Assembly (NCBI RefSeq): GCF_047971885.1
Contig: NZ_JBKEAE010000029.1
Coordinates: forward strand, 1 to 30,151
Length of the DNA stretch: 30,151 nucleotides
Origin: Tropicimonas sp047971885
Lineage (GTDB): Bacteria; Pseudomonadota; Alphaproteobacteria; Rhodobacterales; Rhodobacteraceae
Direction: 5' to 3'
Shown: in pieces, positions 7,772-15,659 of the stretch
Layout of the letters: each line of letters opens with the position of its first letter
How positions within the stretch are numbered: the first letter of the stretch is position 1
Position numbers and translations under genes: made by a program
Notes under the pieces: model-generated
Told to the model about the DNA's origin: nothing
Seen by the model: only the letters and a program-made list of their open reading frames with translations
The model's database searches: none

Positions 7772-8569
7772 TTACTTCCTGGGGAAGATGAAGGTCAGTT
7801 CGGCCCGCGCGCCCCAGCCCTCGGGCCCGTATTCCGGGGCATCCGCCCAATAGCGCGCGCCGGCGCGGAACTGCATGCTCTGATTGCCGATCGAGAACAC
7901 CTTGCCTGCCATCAGGTTGATCGGAACCGACCATTCCTCGTTGATCCAGTCATAGGTGCTTTCCGTGTTGATGGCGAAGACATAGGCGCCGGGGGTGCGG
8001 TAGCCGAGGAAGGGTTGCAGATACATCTGCGAAAGCTCGCCGTATTCGTCCTCGTCGCTGATCGACCAGATCTGATTGGCCAGAAGCCCCATGGTGAAGC
8101 CCTGCTGGGTCTGCTTGACCAGCACGCCCGAAATTCCAGCCCCCCACTGGCGGTTCGCGATATCGTCCGAAACCGTAGGCAGCAGCAGCACCGGGCCCGC
8201 CCCCCAGATCAGGCCGTCGCCAGAGAAGGACCTGGGCGAGAAGAAAAAGGTCTGCGTGGTCGGGCCGAAACCGATCTGCCGGCCTTTTTCGTCGGAAATG
8301 TCCTGATTGTAGACCGGTACGATCGTGCGGGTGATCAGGTTCCAGTTTTCACCGACCGAAAAGGGAATGACCGGCTGAAGAAGCATGAAAGCCCGCTCGC
8401 CGGTCCCGCCAGGAAAGCCATGATCGGAATTGAACTGGAAGGGCAGGGTGGACAGATTTGCCACCGGGTTTGCAAGCTGCTGCGCCAGCGCGGCGTTGGA
8501 GCTTTCCTGCGCGGTGGCGGGAGTGCCGATCAGCAGGGCTGCCGCAAGCGAACGGAACAGTCGTGACAT
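7772..8569 (-). CDS. Predicted outer-membrane beta-barrel protein (transporter-like, function unknown)
   Basis: A 265-residue protein with a signal peptide at about residues 1-20 (MSRLFRSLAAALLIGTPATA-QE). The rest is dominated by alternating aromatic/hydrophobic strands such as QFNSDHGFPGG, LLQPVIPFSV, NLITRTIVPVYNQ, TFFFSPR, LIWGAGPVLLLPT, QPFLGYR, YWADAPEYGPEGWGAR, ending in FIFPRK. This pattern is typical of a small outer-membrane barrel. Homologues I recognise carry the same NWNLI-R-IVP and GPEGWG motifs and are usually labelled transporter or, misleadingly, neuromedin U. I know of no proven substrate. AGGAGG at 8575-8580 sits five bases before the ATG, a near-perfect ribosome site. It is convergent with glmM and downstream of a histidine kinase on the same strand, with 133 bases between them. 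Confidence 0.75.
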   Translation of the reverse strand: MSRLFRSLAAALLIGTPATAQESSNAALAQQLANPVANLSTLPFQFNSDHGFPGGTGERAFMLLQPVIPFSVGENWNLITRTIVPVYNQDISDEKGRQIGFGPTTQTFFFSPRSFSGDGLIWGAGPVLLLPTVSDDIANRQWGAGISGVLVKQTQQGFTMGLLANQIWSISDEDEYGELSQMYLQPFLGYRTPGAYVFAINTESTYDWINEEWSVPINLMAGKVFSIGNQSMQFRAGARYWADAPEYGPEGWGARAELTFIFPRK

Positions 8570-8629
8570 GAAAACCTCCTCAAGACGGTTGGCGCTACCC
8601 CGGGCGAAGTGTGGCCCAGATTAACACGC

Positions 8630-8644
8630 GGCCGCCGGGCGGCC
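8630..8644. terminator. Compact GC-rich inverted repeat after the hybrid kinase gene
   Basis: GGCCGC and GCGGCC face each other across a three-base loop, about 60 bases past the kinase stop on the minus strand. It may end the kinase transcript. There is no T tract, and short GC palindromes are common in such DNA. The rest of 8570-8702 contains only the barrel gene's leader. Confidence 0.25.
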
Positions 8645-8702
8645 CATCCTCCCACCGGATTTCGCCGCCGCCTGTACCACACTTGCCATGCCGCCGGGCA
8701 AC

Positions 8703-10574
8703 CTATGCGGCGGCGGTTCCAAGCAGCCCGTCGCGCAGGAAGCGCGCCACGCGATCGCGCGAAAACGGCTTGCCGAGCACCGGCACATGGCTGTCGTCGC
8801 CGTCCGGTTCGACGGATTTCGACATGAACACCACCGGCACCTTGGGCAGCCGTGCATGGATCTCCCTTGCGAGCGCGAACCCGCTCGATCCGTCGTGGAA
8901 AAGAAGGTTGGACAGCACGATGTCGACATGCTGCGCCATATCCAGAATTCGTATCGCCTCGGCCGGATCCGCGCAGCAAACGACCCGGTAGTTCAGGCTT
9001 TCGGTGACCTTTTCCAGCGTTTCGCGCCCGGCCGCATCATCCTCGACCAGAAGCACAACCTGATAGTCGCCGAGCGGCGTTTCGGTGGAAACGCGCGCCG
9101 TATCGCCATCCGCCTGCCCGGTCGCACGCGGCAGGTATAGCGATACCAGCGTGCCCTTGCCCGGCGTGCTTTCCAGATGGATCTCGCCCCCCGACTGACG
9201 GACGAACGATGCCACCATCGGCAGGCCGAGCCCGCTGCTTTCGCCAAACCGGTTGGTGGTGAAAAACAGGTCGAGCGCGCGCCGCTGCACCTCGGCGTTC
9301 ATGCCGCGACCGGTATCGCGCACCGAAATCTCGACGAAGTCACCGTTCATCAGGGCAAGCGACGACAGCCGCGAATGCCCTTCGGGCAGGTTGCGGCACG
9401 CGATCGTCAGCGTTCCGCCTTCGGGCATTGCATCGCGGGCGTTGATCGCCAGGTTCAGGATCGAGGATTCCAGTCGTCCCGAATCGACCTCGAGTTGCCA
9501 GAGCCCCTCGCCAAACCGGATGTTGAGCTGGATCGACTGGCCGAGCGCCCCCTCCATCAACGGCTGAAGCCCGGCGATCAGTTCGCCCGGCGTTACCATA
9601 CGCGGCGAAAGGCGCTGCTTGTGGGTGACGGCCAGAAGCCGCTGGATGGTATCGCTGCCGCGCCGGCAGGCGGCGAGGATGGCATCCAGTTGCTCGGGTT
9701 CGGGCCTGCCAAGCAGGCCGATCAGTTCGGCATTGCCCTGAATGGTGGTCAGCAGATTGTTGAAATCATGCGCAATGCCCGCCGTAAGCTGCCCGATGGC
9801 TTCCATCTTCCGGGTTTGCGAAAGCTGGAATTCTGCGCGCTGACGTTCGCCTGCCGCTTCGATGCGCGCCTCGTCGAGCAATGTGCGGATCAGCCGGTTC
9901 TGCTCTTCCAGTTCCAGACGGCTGACAAATTCGGCAACGAAGATGCTGGAGTGGCGGCGAACGGCCTTGCTGAAGAAATAGATGAAAGCGGCGGCGATGA
10001 TCGTGCCGCCCACCACCAGCAGGTCGCCGGCAATGGCAAGGCCAAGAAGCGCACCGCCGCAGACAAGCGCAACGAATGAAGCGGCCGCCGCCGGCATCGG
10101 CAGCAGTGCGATCGCGCCGCCACCGATCATTCCGGTAACAGCCGCTGCCATGAAGGCCTGTGCCGTGCCGCTGACATTGGGCAGGATTGCGGTGGCGGCA
10201 ACGGCCCACAACAGGCCGAAGACCGTCGCGCTTTTCACATGCCTGCCGACCGACCTTTTCGACGCTTCGGTGCGCTGCCCGCAACGTTCGCGCCGAACTA
10301 CCCGCCGAAGCTCCAGCACCGAGACCAGCGCCGAGGCGGCCGCCCAGGCGGCGACCGGCGCTCCAAGCTGGCCGGTCAGCCAGAGCATCAGGACAAGCGC
10401 CGTTGTGACGGCAAGATTGGCCAGCATCATCGGCCGGCCGAGTTGCTCGACCGCCTGTATCTGCTGGGCGCGGAGTTGCGCCTGCAACCTGTCGGAAATC
10501 CCATCCACGGGCAGAGCCTGCGGACCTGCGGCGCCACCGGGGCGCTTTCGCATCGTTCTTTCGAGCCAGTCCAT
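8703..10574 (-). CDS. Membrane-bound hybrid histidine kinase with degenerate receiver domain
   Basis: A 623-residue sensor kinase. Residues about 45-205 hold several hydrophobic segments with short loops, forming a membrane sensor module with no extracytoplasmic domain. A short coiled linker (EEQNRLIRTLLDEARIE) leads to the HisKA region, where IAHDFNNLL carries phospho-acceptor His269. The ATPase domain has the N box NLAINARDAMP, the G1 box DTGRGM and GLGLPMV. The last 115 residues are a receiver: VLLVEDDAAGR supplies the acidic pair, MSK the conserved Ser and GKPF the conserved Lys. The phospho-acceptor Asp is replaced by Asn556 (IVLSNLLF), so the receiver probably cannot be phosphorylated normally. 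ATG 10574 begins MDWLER; GTG 10649 is an in-frame alternative without a clear ribosome site. The signal and partner are unknown. Confidence 0.88.
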   Translation of the reverse strand: MDWLERTMRKRPGGAAGPQALPVDGISDRLQAQLRAQQIQAVEQLGRPMMLANLAVTTALVLMLWLTGQLGAPVAAWAAASALVSVLELRRVVRRERCGQRTEASKRSVGRHVKSATVFGLLWAVAATAILPNVSGTAQAFMAAAVTGMIGGGAIALLPMPAAAASFVALVCGGALLGLAIAGDLLVVGGTIIAAAFIYFFSKAVRRHSSIFVAEFVSRLELEEQNRLIRTLLDEARIEAAGERQRAEFQLSQTRKMEAIGQLTAGIAHDFNNLLTTIQGNAELIGLLGRPEPEQLDAILAACRRGSDTIQRLLAVTHKQRLSPRMVTPGELIAGLQPLMEGALGQSIQLNIRFGEGLWQLEVDSGRLESSILNLAINARDAMPEGGTLTIACRNLPEGHSRLSSLALMNGDFVEISVRDTGRGMNAEVQRRALDLFFTTNRFGESSGLGLPMVASFVRQSGGEIHLESTPGKGTLVSLYLPRATGQADGDTARVSTETPLGDYQVVLLVEDDAAGRETLEKVTESLNYRVVCCADPAEAIRILDMAQHVDIVLSNLLFHDGSSGFALAREIHARLPKVPVVFMSKSVEPDGDDSHVPVLGKPFSRDRVARFLRDGLLGTAAA

Positions 10575-10738
10575 CGGAGATCGGCCTTGCTGCGTTGCCG
10601 CAATGCTTAGCGATGGTCCGAAAAGACACAACACGATCAGGCTGCTCACCCGTCAGGCGAGCGTCCGACGGCGGGTTGTCGCGCATTGACACACCGTCAT
10701 GCGCTGAAATGCGCGCAACCTGCCCGCGAGGGCGCGGC

Positions 10739-10768
10739 AGCCGGAGCCCGCCGGTGGCGGACTCCGCT
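10739..10768 (-). terminator. Possible ilvC terminator hairpin
   Basis: On the minus strand, GGAGTCCGCC pairs with GGCGGGCTCC across an ACC loop, with one mismatch and an outer AGC/GCT extension past a bulge. It starts 15 bases after the ilvC stop. The expected T tract is absent. The remaining bases of the 209-base gap before the kinase start show no gene. Confidence 0.4.
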
Positions 10769-10783
10769 CAATTTCATCTGCAG

Positions 10784-11806
10784 TCAGTTGCGGGACTTGT
10801 CCACCATCTTGCCGGCGGTGATCCACGGCATCATGCCGCGCAGCTTCTCGCCCACGGCCTCGATCTGGTGGGCGTCGTTGTTGCGGCGGATCGCCTTGAA
10901 GGAGGGCTGGCCCACCGAGCATTCGGTCATCCAGTCGCGCACGAAACGGCCCTGCTGGATGTCGTCCAGCACCGCCTTCATGCGCGCCTTGGTCTCCGCA
11001 TAGGGCAGCACGCGCGGGCCGGAGACGTATTCGCCGTATTCCGCGGTGTTGGAGATCGAGTAGTTCATGTTGGCGATGCCGCCCTCGTAGATCAGGTCCA
11101 CGATCAGCTTCACCTCGTGCAGGCACTCGAAATAGGCCATTTCGGGGGCATAGCCGGCCTCGACCAGCGTCTCGAAGCCGCAGCGGATCAGTTCGACCAG
11201 CCCGCCGCACAGAACCGCCTGCTCGCCGAACAGATCGGTCTCGCATTCCTCCTTGAAGGTGGTCTCGATGATGCCCGAACGCCCGCCGCCGATGGCCGAG
11301 CAATAGGACAGGCCAAGCTCCAGCGCCTTGCCCGATGCGTCGTTATGCACCGCGACGAGGCAGGGCACGCCGCCGCCCTTGGTGTATTCGCCGCGCACCG
11401 TGTGGCCCGGACCCTTGGGCGCCATCATGATCACGTCGACACCCGCCGGCGCCTCGATCAGGCCGAAATGCACATTCAGGCCGTGGGCAAAGGCGATCGC
11501 GGCGCCTTCGCGGATGTTGTCCTTGACGTATTTGTTCCAGGTCTCGGCCTGAAGCTCGTCCGGCATGGTGAACATCAGCAGGTCGCACCAGGCGGCGGCC
11601 TCGGCGATCCCCATCACCTTCAGGCCCTCGCCCTCGGCCTTCTTCGCGGAAGGCGATCCCTCGCGCAGCGCTACGGCCACGTTTTTCGCCCCGCTGTCGC
11701 GCAGGTTCAGCGCGTGGGCGTGGCCCTGGCTGCCATAGCCAAGGATGGCGACCTTCTTATCCTTGATCAGGTTGATGTCGCAATCGCGATCATAATAGAC
11801 GCGCAT
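10784..11806 (-). CDS. ilvC: Ketol-acid reductoisomerase, class I
   Basis: A 340-residue NADPH-dependent enzyme that isomerises and reduces acetolactate or acetohydroxybutyrate in valine, isoleucine and leucine synthesis. The N-terminal Rossmann domain shows VAILGYGSQGHAHALNLRDSG from about residue 19. Active-site features follow: AFAHGLNVHF, APKGPGHTVR, and the metal-binding acids in the stretch ETTFKEECETDLFGEQ and in YFECLHEVKLIVDLIYEGG. The length fits the short class I form. ATG 11806 begins the standard MRVYYDRD N-terminus and has GAAGGA upstream; the frame continues to 11902, but those residues are leader. It is transcribed away from two Lrp-type regulators, an arrangement compatible with Lrp control of branched-chain synthesis. 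Confidence 0.97.
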   Translation of the reverse strand: MRVYYDRDCDINLIKDKKVAILGYGSQGHAHALNLRDSGAKNVAVALREGSPSAKKAEGEGLKVMGIAEAAAWCDLLMFTMPDELQAETWNKYVKDNIREGAAIAFAHGLNVHFGLIEAPAGVDVIMMAPKGPGHTVRGEYTKGGGVPCLVAVHNDASGKALELGLSYCSAIGGGRSGIIETTFKEECETDLFGEQAVLCGGLVELIRCGFETLVEAGYAPEMAYFECLHEVKLIVDLIYEGGIANMNYSISNTAEYGEYVSGPRVLPYAETKARMKAVLDDIQQGRFVRDWMTECSVGQPSFKAIRRNNDAHQIEAVGEKLRGMMPWITAGKMVDKSRN

Positions 11807-11871
11807 GTTCTTGTCCTTCGTCCGGGAGGTGTTGATGCGCGCAGGATAGGGATATCGGGCGAATACGGGTT

Positions 11872-11940
11872 TCGTTTTTGCGATATATAAACTAAATCCC
11901 AATTCATCAATTCATCCAATCGACCAATTCGAGAGATTTA
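11872..11940. promoter_or_regulatory. AT-rich ilvC/lrp divergent control region with short repeats
   Basis: The 134 bases between the divergent starts include an AT-rich island, unlike the surrounding GC-rich DNA. Bases 11900-11932 contain CAATTCAT twice in direct succession, then CCAATCGA and CCAATTCGA, roughly every eight bases. Upstream of these is GATATATAAACTAAAT. Lrp-family proteins often bind AT-rich, loosely repeated sites and control their own genes, so this is the best candidate operator for the two regulators and ilvC. No exact -35/-10 pair is assigned. Confidence 0.5.
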
Positions 11941-12396
11941 ATGCTTGATGATCTTGATCGGCGCATCCTGCGCAACCTCCAGCATGAACCGGGAATCCCG
12001 GTCGGCGATCTTGCGGAGGCGGCCGGCACGACACCCGCCGTCTGCTCGCGCCGGCTTGCCCGCCTGCGCGACCGCCGGATCGTTATTGGACAGGAGGCGA
12101 TAATCGACTGGCGCAGACTGGGTTACGAGGTGCTGGTGAGCCTGCGCATTACCCTCGACAAGGCCCAAAGCAATGTCTTCGACATCTTTATCCGGGAAGC
12201 CAGAAAGATACCTGAAGTACTTGAGATACAGACATTTCTTGGGCAGGTCGATATCAGACTCGGCATTATCGCCCGCGATATGGCGCATTATCAGACACTC
12301 TACCGCAGCCGCATCCTGACCCTGCCGCATATCGCGGATATCGAAGCGCTGGTTCACGTTGCCGCGATCAAGGATGACGAGACGCTGCCGCTATGA
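11941..12396 (+). CDS. Lrp/AsnC family transcriptional regulator (first of a tandem pair)
   Basis: A 151-residue protein of normal Lrp/AsnC length. Residues 1-60 form the winged helix-turn-helix: LDDLDRRILRNLQ, then VGDLAEAAGTTPAVCSRRLARLRDR as the helix-turn-helix. Residues about 65-148 form the RAM ligand-binding and oligomerisation domain with alternating strands, for example VLVSLRITL and FLGQVDIRLGIIARDM. Such proteins usually sense amino acids and form octamers. It starts 134 bases from the divergent ilvC start. Its stop overlaps the ATG of a second Lrp gene, so the two are probably co-translated. It has noticeably more Ile and AT-richer codons near its 3' half than its partner. The ligand is unknown. 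Confidence 0.9.
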   Translation: MLDDLDRRILRNLQHEPGIPVGDLAEAAGTTPAVCSRRLARLRDRRIVIGQEAIIDWRRLGYEVLVSLRITLDKAQSNVFDIFIREARKIPEVLEIQTFLGQVDIRLGIIARDMAHYQTLYRSRILTLPHIADIEALVHVAAIKDDETLPL

Positions 12397-12848
12397 CCGG
12401 GATCGACGATATCGACCGCCGGATTCTGCGCGCGCTGCGCGAGGACGCAACCGTCAGCACCGGTGCACTGGGGCGGCGGCTGGGATTGTCGCAACCGGCA
12501 ATCTGGCGGCGGATTCGCCGGCTGCACGACACGGGTATCCTCGCGGGCAGGCGGCTGGTGCTGGATCGCGAGGCGCTCGGCTTCGGGGTCACGGTATTCC
12601 TCGGTATCAGGCTGGCCCGCAAGGGCGGGGCGAACCTTGACGAATTCGAACGCGCCGCACGGGCCATCCCCGAGGTGCAGACCATCGAACACGTTCTGGG
12701 CCTGTACGATTATCGCCTGCGGGTGGTTGCCCGCGATCTGGCCGATTTCGAACGGGTGCTGCGCCGGCGTATCATGACGCTGCCGGGGGCGGGGAACGTC
12801 GAGGCGAACGTGATGCTGAGCGAGGAACGCCTACCCGGGCCGCTTTGA
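12393..12848 (+). CDS. Lrp/AsnC family transcriptional regulator (second of a tandem pair)
   Basis: A second 151-residue Lrp/AsnC protein. The N-terminal IDDIDRRILRALRED and VSTGALGRRLGLSQPAIWRRIRRLHD give the helix-turn-helix; residues about 68-148 form the RAM domain (VTVFLGIRLARK, HVLGLYDYRLRVVARDL). The ATG at 12393 overlaps the upstream stop as ATGA. The two proteins align along their length but are clearly different, especially in the recognition helix, so this is an old duplication or a recruited pair. Co-translation would favour mixed oligomers. A class V aminotransferase follows after 64 bases and is a plausible target. Confidence 0.9.
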   Translation: MTGIDDIDRRILRALREDATVSTGALGRRLGLSQPAIWRRIRRLHDTGILAGRRLVLDREALGFGVTVFLGIRLARKGGANLDEFERAARAIPEVQTIEHVLGLYDYRLRVVARDLADFERVLRRRIMTLPGAGNVEANVMLSEERLPGPL

Positions 12849-12912
12849 GCTTCGGCAGGGAGATTGCGCGGCGGTGTGGAGCGCGCTAGCAAAGCAGACA
12901 GGGAGGAGTGCC

Positions 12913-14040
12913 ATGACCGCTTTGCTCGATACCGTGGATCCAGACGGGCTTCTGGAATATTCGGTCGTCTTCACCGACCGGTCGCTGAACCATATGTCGG
13001 CGATCTATCAGCGGGTGATGCGCGACATCTCCGAGATGCTGCGCGAGGTCTACAAGGCCGACGCGGTGGCGATCGTTCCCGGCGGCGGCACCTGCGGCAT
13101 GGAGGCGGTGGCGCGCCAGTTCGGTACCGGCGCCCATGCGCTGATCATCCGAAACGGGTTCTTTTCGTTCCGCTGGAGCCAGATCTTCGATGCCGGCCGT
13201 TTTGCTGCCGAAACGACCGTGCTCAAGGCCCGCCCCACGGGCAATGCGCCACGCGCACCCTTCGCGCCGGTTCCCATCGACGAGGCGACGGCGACGATCC
13301 GCCAAACCCGCCCGGATGTGGTTTTCGCCCCGCATGTCGAGACCGCCGCCGGCCTGATCCTGCCCGACGATTACATAACTGCGCTGGCTGCCGCGGCGCA
13401 TGAGGTCGGGGCGCTGATGGTGCTCGACTCCATCGCTTCGGGGGCCGCCTGGGTCGACATGCGGGCGACCGGTGTCGATGTGCTGATCTCGGCGCCGCAA
13501 AAGGGGTGGTCCTCCACACCTTCGGCCGGGCTGGTGATGCTGAACAAGCGGGCGCTGACGCGCATGGAGGAAACGCAAAGCTCCAGCTTCGCGCTCGACC
13601 TGAAGAAATGGCGCGCGATCATGGCGGCCTACGAGGCCGGCGGGCATGCCTATCACGCGACGATGCCGACGGATTCGTTGCGGACCTTCCGCGATACGAT
13701 GCGCGAAACCCGCGCCCACGGTTTCGAACGCCTGCGCGAGGCGCAATGGGCGCTCGGCAACGGCGTGCGGGCGATGCTGGCGGAGCGCGGCATTCACCCG
13801 GTCGCGGCCGAGGGCTTCGGTGCGCCGGGCGTGGTAGTCAGCTACACCGACGATCCCGATATCCAGAACGGATCGAAATTCGCCGCCGAAGGCGTTCAGA
13901 TTGCGGCCGGCGTACCGCTGCAATGCGACGAGCCCGCCGATTTCCGTACCTTCCGTATCGGGCTTTTCGGGCTCGACAAACTGTACGACGTACCCGGCAC
14001 GCTGGCGCGGCTCCGGGAGGTGCTGGACAGGGTGTTGTAG
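12913..14040 (+). CDS. Class V aminotransferase-fold PLP enzyme (alanine/serine-glyoxylate type)
   Basis: A 375-residue fold-type I PLP enzyme. VPGGGTCGMEAVARQF (about residues 55-70) is the cofactor-phosphate/substrate entrance region. LDSIASGAAWVDM carries the PLP-ring Asp172, and SAPQKGWSSTPS carries the Schiff-base Lys197. The C-terminal small domain includes FRTFRIGLFGLDK, which supplies the substrate-carboxylate Arg. This pattern matches alanine-glyoxylate and serine-glyoxylate aminotransferases rather than cysteine desulfurases. The exact amino donor is not evident. The start ATG has GGGAGGAG at 12901-12908; an in-frame GTG lies further up at 12874. It follows the Lrp pair on the same strand and is convergent with the monooxygenase gene seven bases away. 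Confidence 0.88.
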   Translation: MTALLDTVDPDGLLEYSVVFTDRSLNHMSAIYQRVMRDISEMLREVYKADAVAIVPGGGTCGMEAVARQFGTGAHALIIRNGFFSFRWSQIFDAGRFAAETTVLKARPTGNAPRAPFAPVPIDEATATIRQTRPDVVFAPHVETAAGLILPDDYITALAAAAHEVGALMVLDSIASGAAWVDMRATGVDVLISAPQKGWSSTPSAGLVMLNKRALTRMEETQSSSFALDLKKWRAIMAAYEAGGHAYHATMPTDSLRTFRDTMRETRAHGFERLREAQWALGNGVRAMLAERGIHPVAAEGFGAPGVVVSYTDDPDIQNGSKFAAEGVQIAAGVPLQCDEPADFRTFRIGLFGLDKLYDVPGTLARLREVLDRVL

Positions 14041-14047
14041 CGACGGA

Positions 14048-15262
14048 TCAGGAACTGACGCCCGCCGCTCCCATGCCGGCGCGCATCACCGCACGGCGCA
14101 GGCCCGCAATGTCGTGAATGGTCTTCATGCCGGTCAGTCGCAGCATCTGCATTCGCGGATCGGGCGAGCGTGTGACCCTGTTGAACAGGTCGATCGCGGC
14201 GACGCGCCGGCGGATGTCGGTCGAACGGCAGCGGTCATAGGCGGCGAGCATCGCCGCCCCGCCCAGACCGTCGCGCCCCGCCTTCAGCGCCTCGTCACGC
14301 AGCAGGATCAGATCGTTGAGCGAGGTGTTCAGCCCCTGCGCGCCAATCGGCGGGATGACATGCGCGGCTTCGGCCATGATTGCCACGCGCCGTGCGCTCA
14401 GTCGTTCGGCCCGCTGGCTGATGATCGGCCACAGCCGGCGCTCGGAGCGCAGGTGAAGCGGCCCGAGCATGTAGCACGAACGTTCGGACATCCGCGCCTC
14501 GAACTCCACCGCCGGCATGGTGGCAAGCTCCTGCGCGTGCGATCCGGGGTTCATCCACACCACGGCCGAGGCCGGGTGGCCATCGACATCGGGCAGGGGA
14601 ACCAGCGTGAAAGGGCCGCCTTCGTTATAGATCTCGGTCGAAACGTTGTTGTGGGACTTTGGGTGCGAAACCACGAAGGCCAGCGTCTTCTGGCCGTAAT
14701 GCGTTGTCCTGACACCGATTCCCGCCGCCTCGCGCACGGCGGAACCGCGTCCGTCCGCCCCGATCAGCAGCTTGGCGACGACCGAGTCGCCATCGGACAG
14801 GCGCACGATGACCTCGTTATCGCGCGCGACCATGGCGGAAAACCGGGTGCCGAAGCGCAGCTCGACATTCTCCATCCCGCCCAGCACCCGGATCAGGCCC
14901 TGCAACACGCGCCAGTTCATCAGGTTCCAGCCGAAGCTCTGCTGGCCCAGATCGGCGGCGTCGAACTCCCGGCTGTCGCGGATCGCCGGCGGCCATCCGA
15001 CGGTATCGACCACGCGCAACATGTTGAGCGGCGTCGCCGTGGTGGCCAGATCGTCCCAGAGCCCGATCCGCTCGAACAGGGAAATCGCCAGTCGCAGGAA
15101 TGCGGTCGAACGCAGATCGGACCGGTCCGCCGCCCCTTCGGTCACCGGCGGCTCGGGCGAAACCAGAACTGTCCGGAACCCGGCGCGCCCGAAGGTCAGT
15201 GCCGCGGTCAGTCCGGCGATACCGCCGCCGGCGATCAGGATTTCGGTGCGCGTGCGTGCCAT
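14048..15262 (-). CDS. UbiH/UbiF/Coq6-family FAD-dependent monooxygenase
   Basis: A 404-residue flavoprotein hydroxylase, probably acting on the ubiquinone ring. The N-terminal dinucleotide fold is ILIAGGGIAGLTAALTFGRAG. The DG motif LLIGADGRGSAVREAAG lies near residues 150-165. The second FAD motif reads AIMAEAAHVIPPIGAQGLN, with AE where many relatives have GD, a variant I associate with Rhodobacterales members. Which ring position it hydroxylates cannot be read from sequence. GGAGGA at 15269-15274 is six bases from ATG 15262 but directly abuts ATG 15268, so the inner ATG is chosen. It is the last gene of a possible minus-strand set with the small membrane protein and the HAD enzyme. Confidence 0.9.
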   Translation of the reverse strand: MARTRTEILIAGGGIAGLTAALTFGRAGFRTVLVSPEPPVTEGAADRSDLRSTAFLRLAISLFERIGLWDDLATTATPLNMLRVVDTVGWPPAIRDSREFDAADLGQQSFGWNLMNWRVLQGLIRVLGGMENVELRFGTRFSAMVARDNEVIVRLSDGDSVVAKLLIGADGRGSAVREAAGIGVRTTHYGQKTLAFVVSHPKSHNNVSTEIYNEGGPFTLVPLPDVDGHPASAVVWMNPGSHAQELATMPAVEFEARMSERSCYMLGPLHLRSERRLWPIISQRAERLSARRVAIMAEAAHVIPPIGAQGLNTSLNDLILLRDEALKAGRDGLGGAAMLAAYDRCRSTDIRRRVAAIDLFNRVTRSPDPRMQMLRLTGMKTIHDIAGLRRAVMRAGMGAAGVSS

Positions 15263-15268
15263 GTGCAT

Positions 15269-15274
15269 TCCTCC
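15269..15274 (-). promoter_or_regulatory. Ribosome binding site deciding the UbiH-family start
   Basis: GGAGGA lies six bases upstream of ATG 15262 and zero bases from ATG 15268. Normal spacing selects 15262. Confidence 0.7.
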
Positions 15275-15323
15275 GGCAGCTTGGGTTTCGGAAGCCCCGC
15301 AGGCAGGGCGGGGCGACCGGCGG

Positions 15324-15566
15324 CTATTGCCCGACGCTGATCAGCACCAGCGCGGCCAGCGCGACGAAGCTCAGCAGGACGAAGATGATCCCGATCGCCG
15401 GCAGGCCCAGGGCCAGACCGGCGAGGATCGCGATCAGAAGGACGACGGTGACAATGGCGAAGAACGCGCCTTCGCCTTCGCTGCGCTGCATGCCCTTCCA
15501 GCCGCGATCGCCGCTGTGGGGTTTGTCGTCGCTGGCGATGGCGCGGTGGGTGTCGGTATCGGTCAT
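15324..15566 (-). CDS. Small two-helix membrane protein, unknown function
   Basis: An 80-residue protein. Residues 1-32 are polar and charged (MTDTDTHRAIASDDKPHSGD), followed by RGWKGMQRSEGEG. Residues about 34-54 and 57-79 form two hydrophobic helices joined by a short GLPAIG turn. No cysteine or catalytic motif is seen. The frame extends up to 15614, but ATG 15566 has GGAGGA five bases upstream and is the better start. It lies 61 bases upstream of the monooxygenase and 93 bases downstream of the HAD gene, all on the minus strand, so it may be co-transcribed with them. It could be a small membrane-associated partner of the monooxygenase. I do not recognise a named family. Confidence 0.7.
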   Translation of the reverse strand: MTDTDTHRAIASDDKPHSGDRGWKGMQRSEGEGAFFAIVTVVLLIAILAGLALGLPAIGIIFVLLSFVALAALVLISVGQ

Positions 15567-15659
15567 GGAATTCCTCCGGTAGTCGTCTGGTGCCAGAATA
15601 GCCGATGTCGCCATGTGCTACGAGGGCGCCACGGCGAATTGGCGAAATTTTCCACCCGG

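Noticed and set aside
6315..7934. Minus-strand open frame of about 540 codons opposite glmM
   Set aside because: It is an antisense shadow; glmM motifs are complete on the plus strand.
10575..10649. N-terminal extension of the hybrid kinase from GTG 10649, which looks like a signal peptide
   Set aside because: There is no ribosome site before the GTG, while ATG 10574 gives a standard cytoplasmic N-terminus before the first membrane helix.
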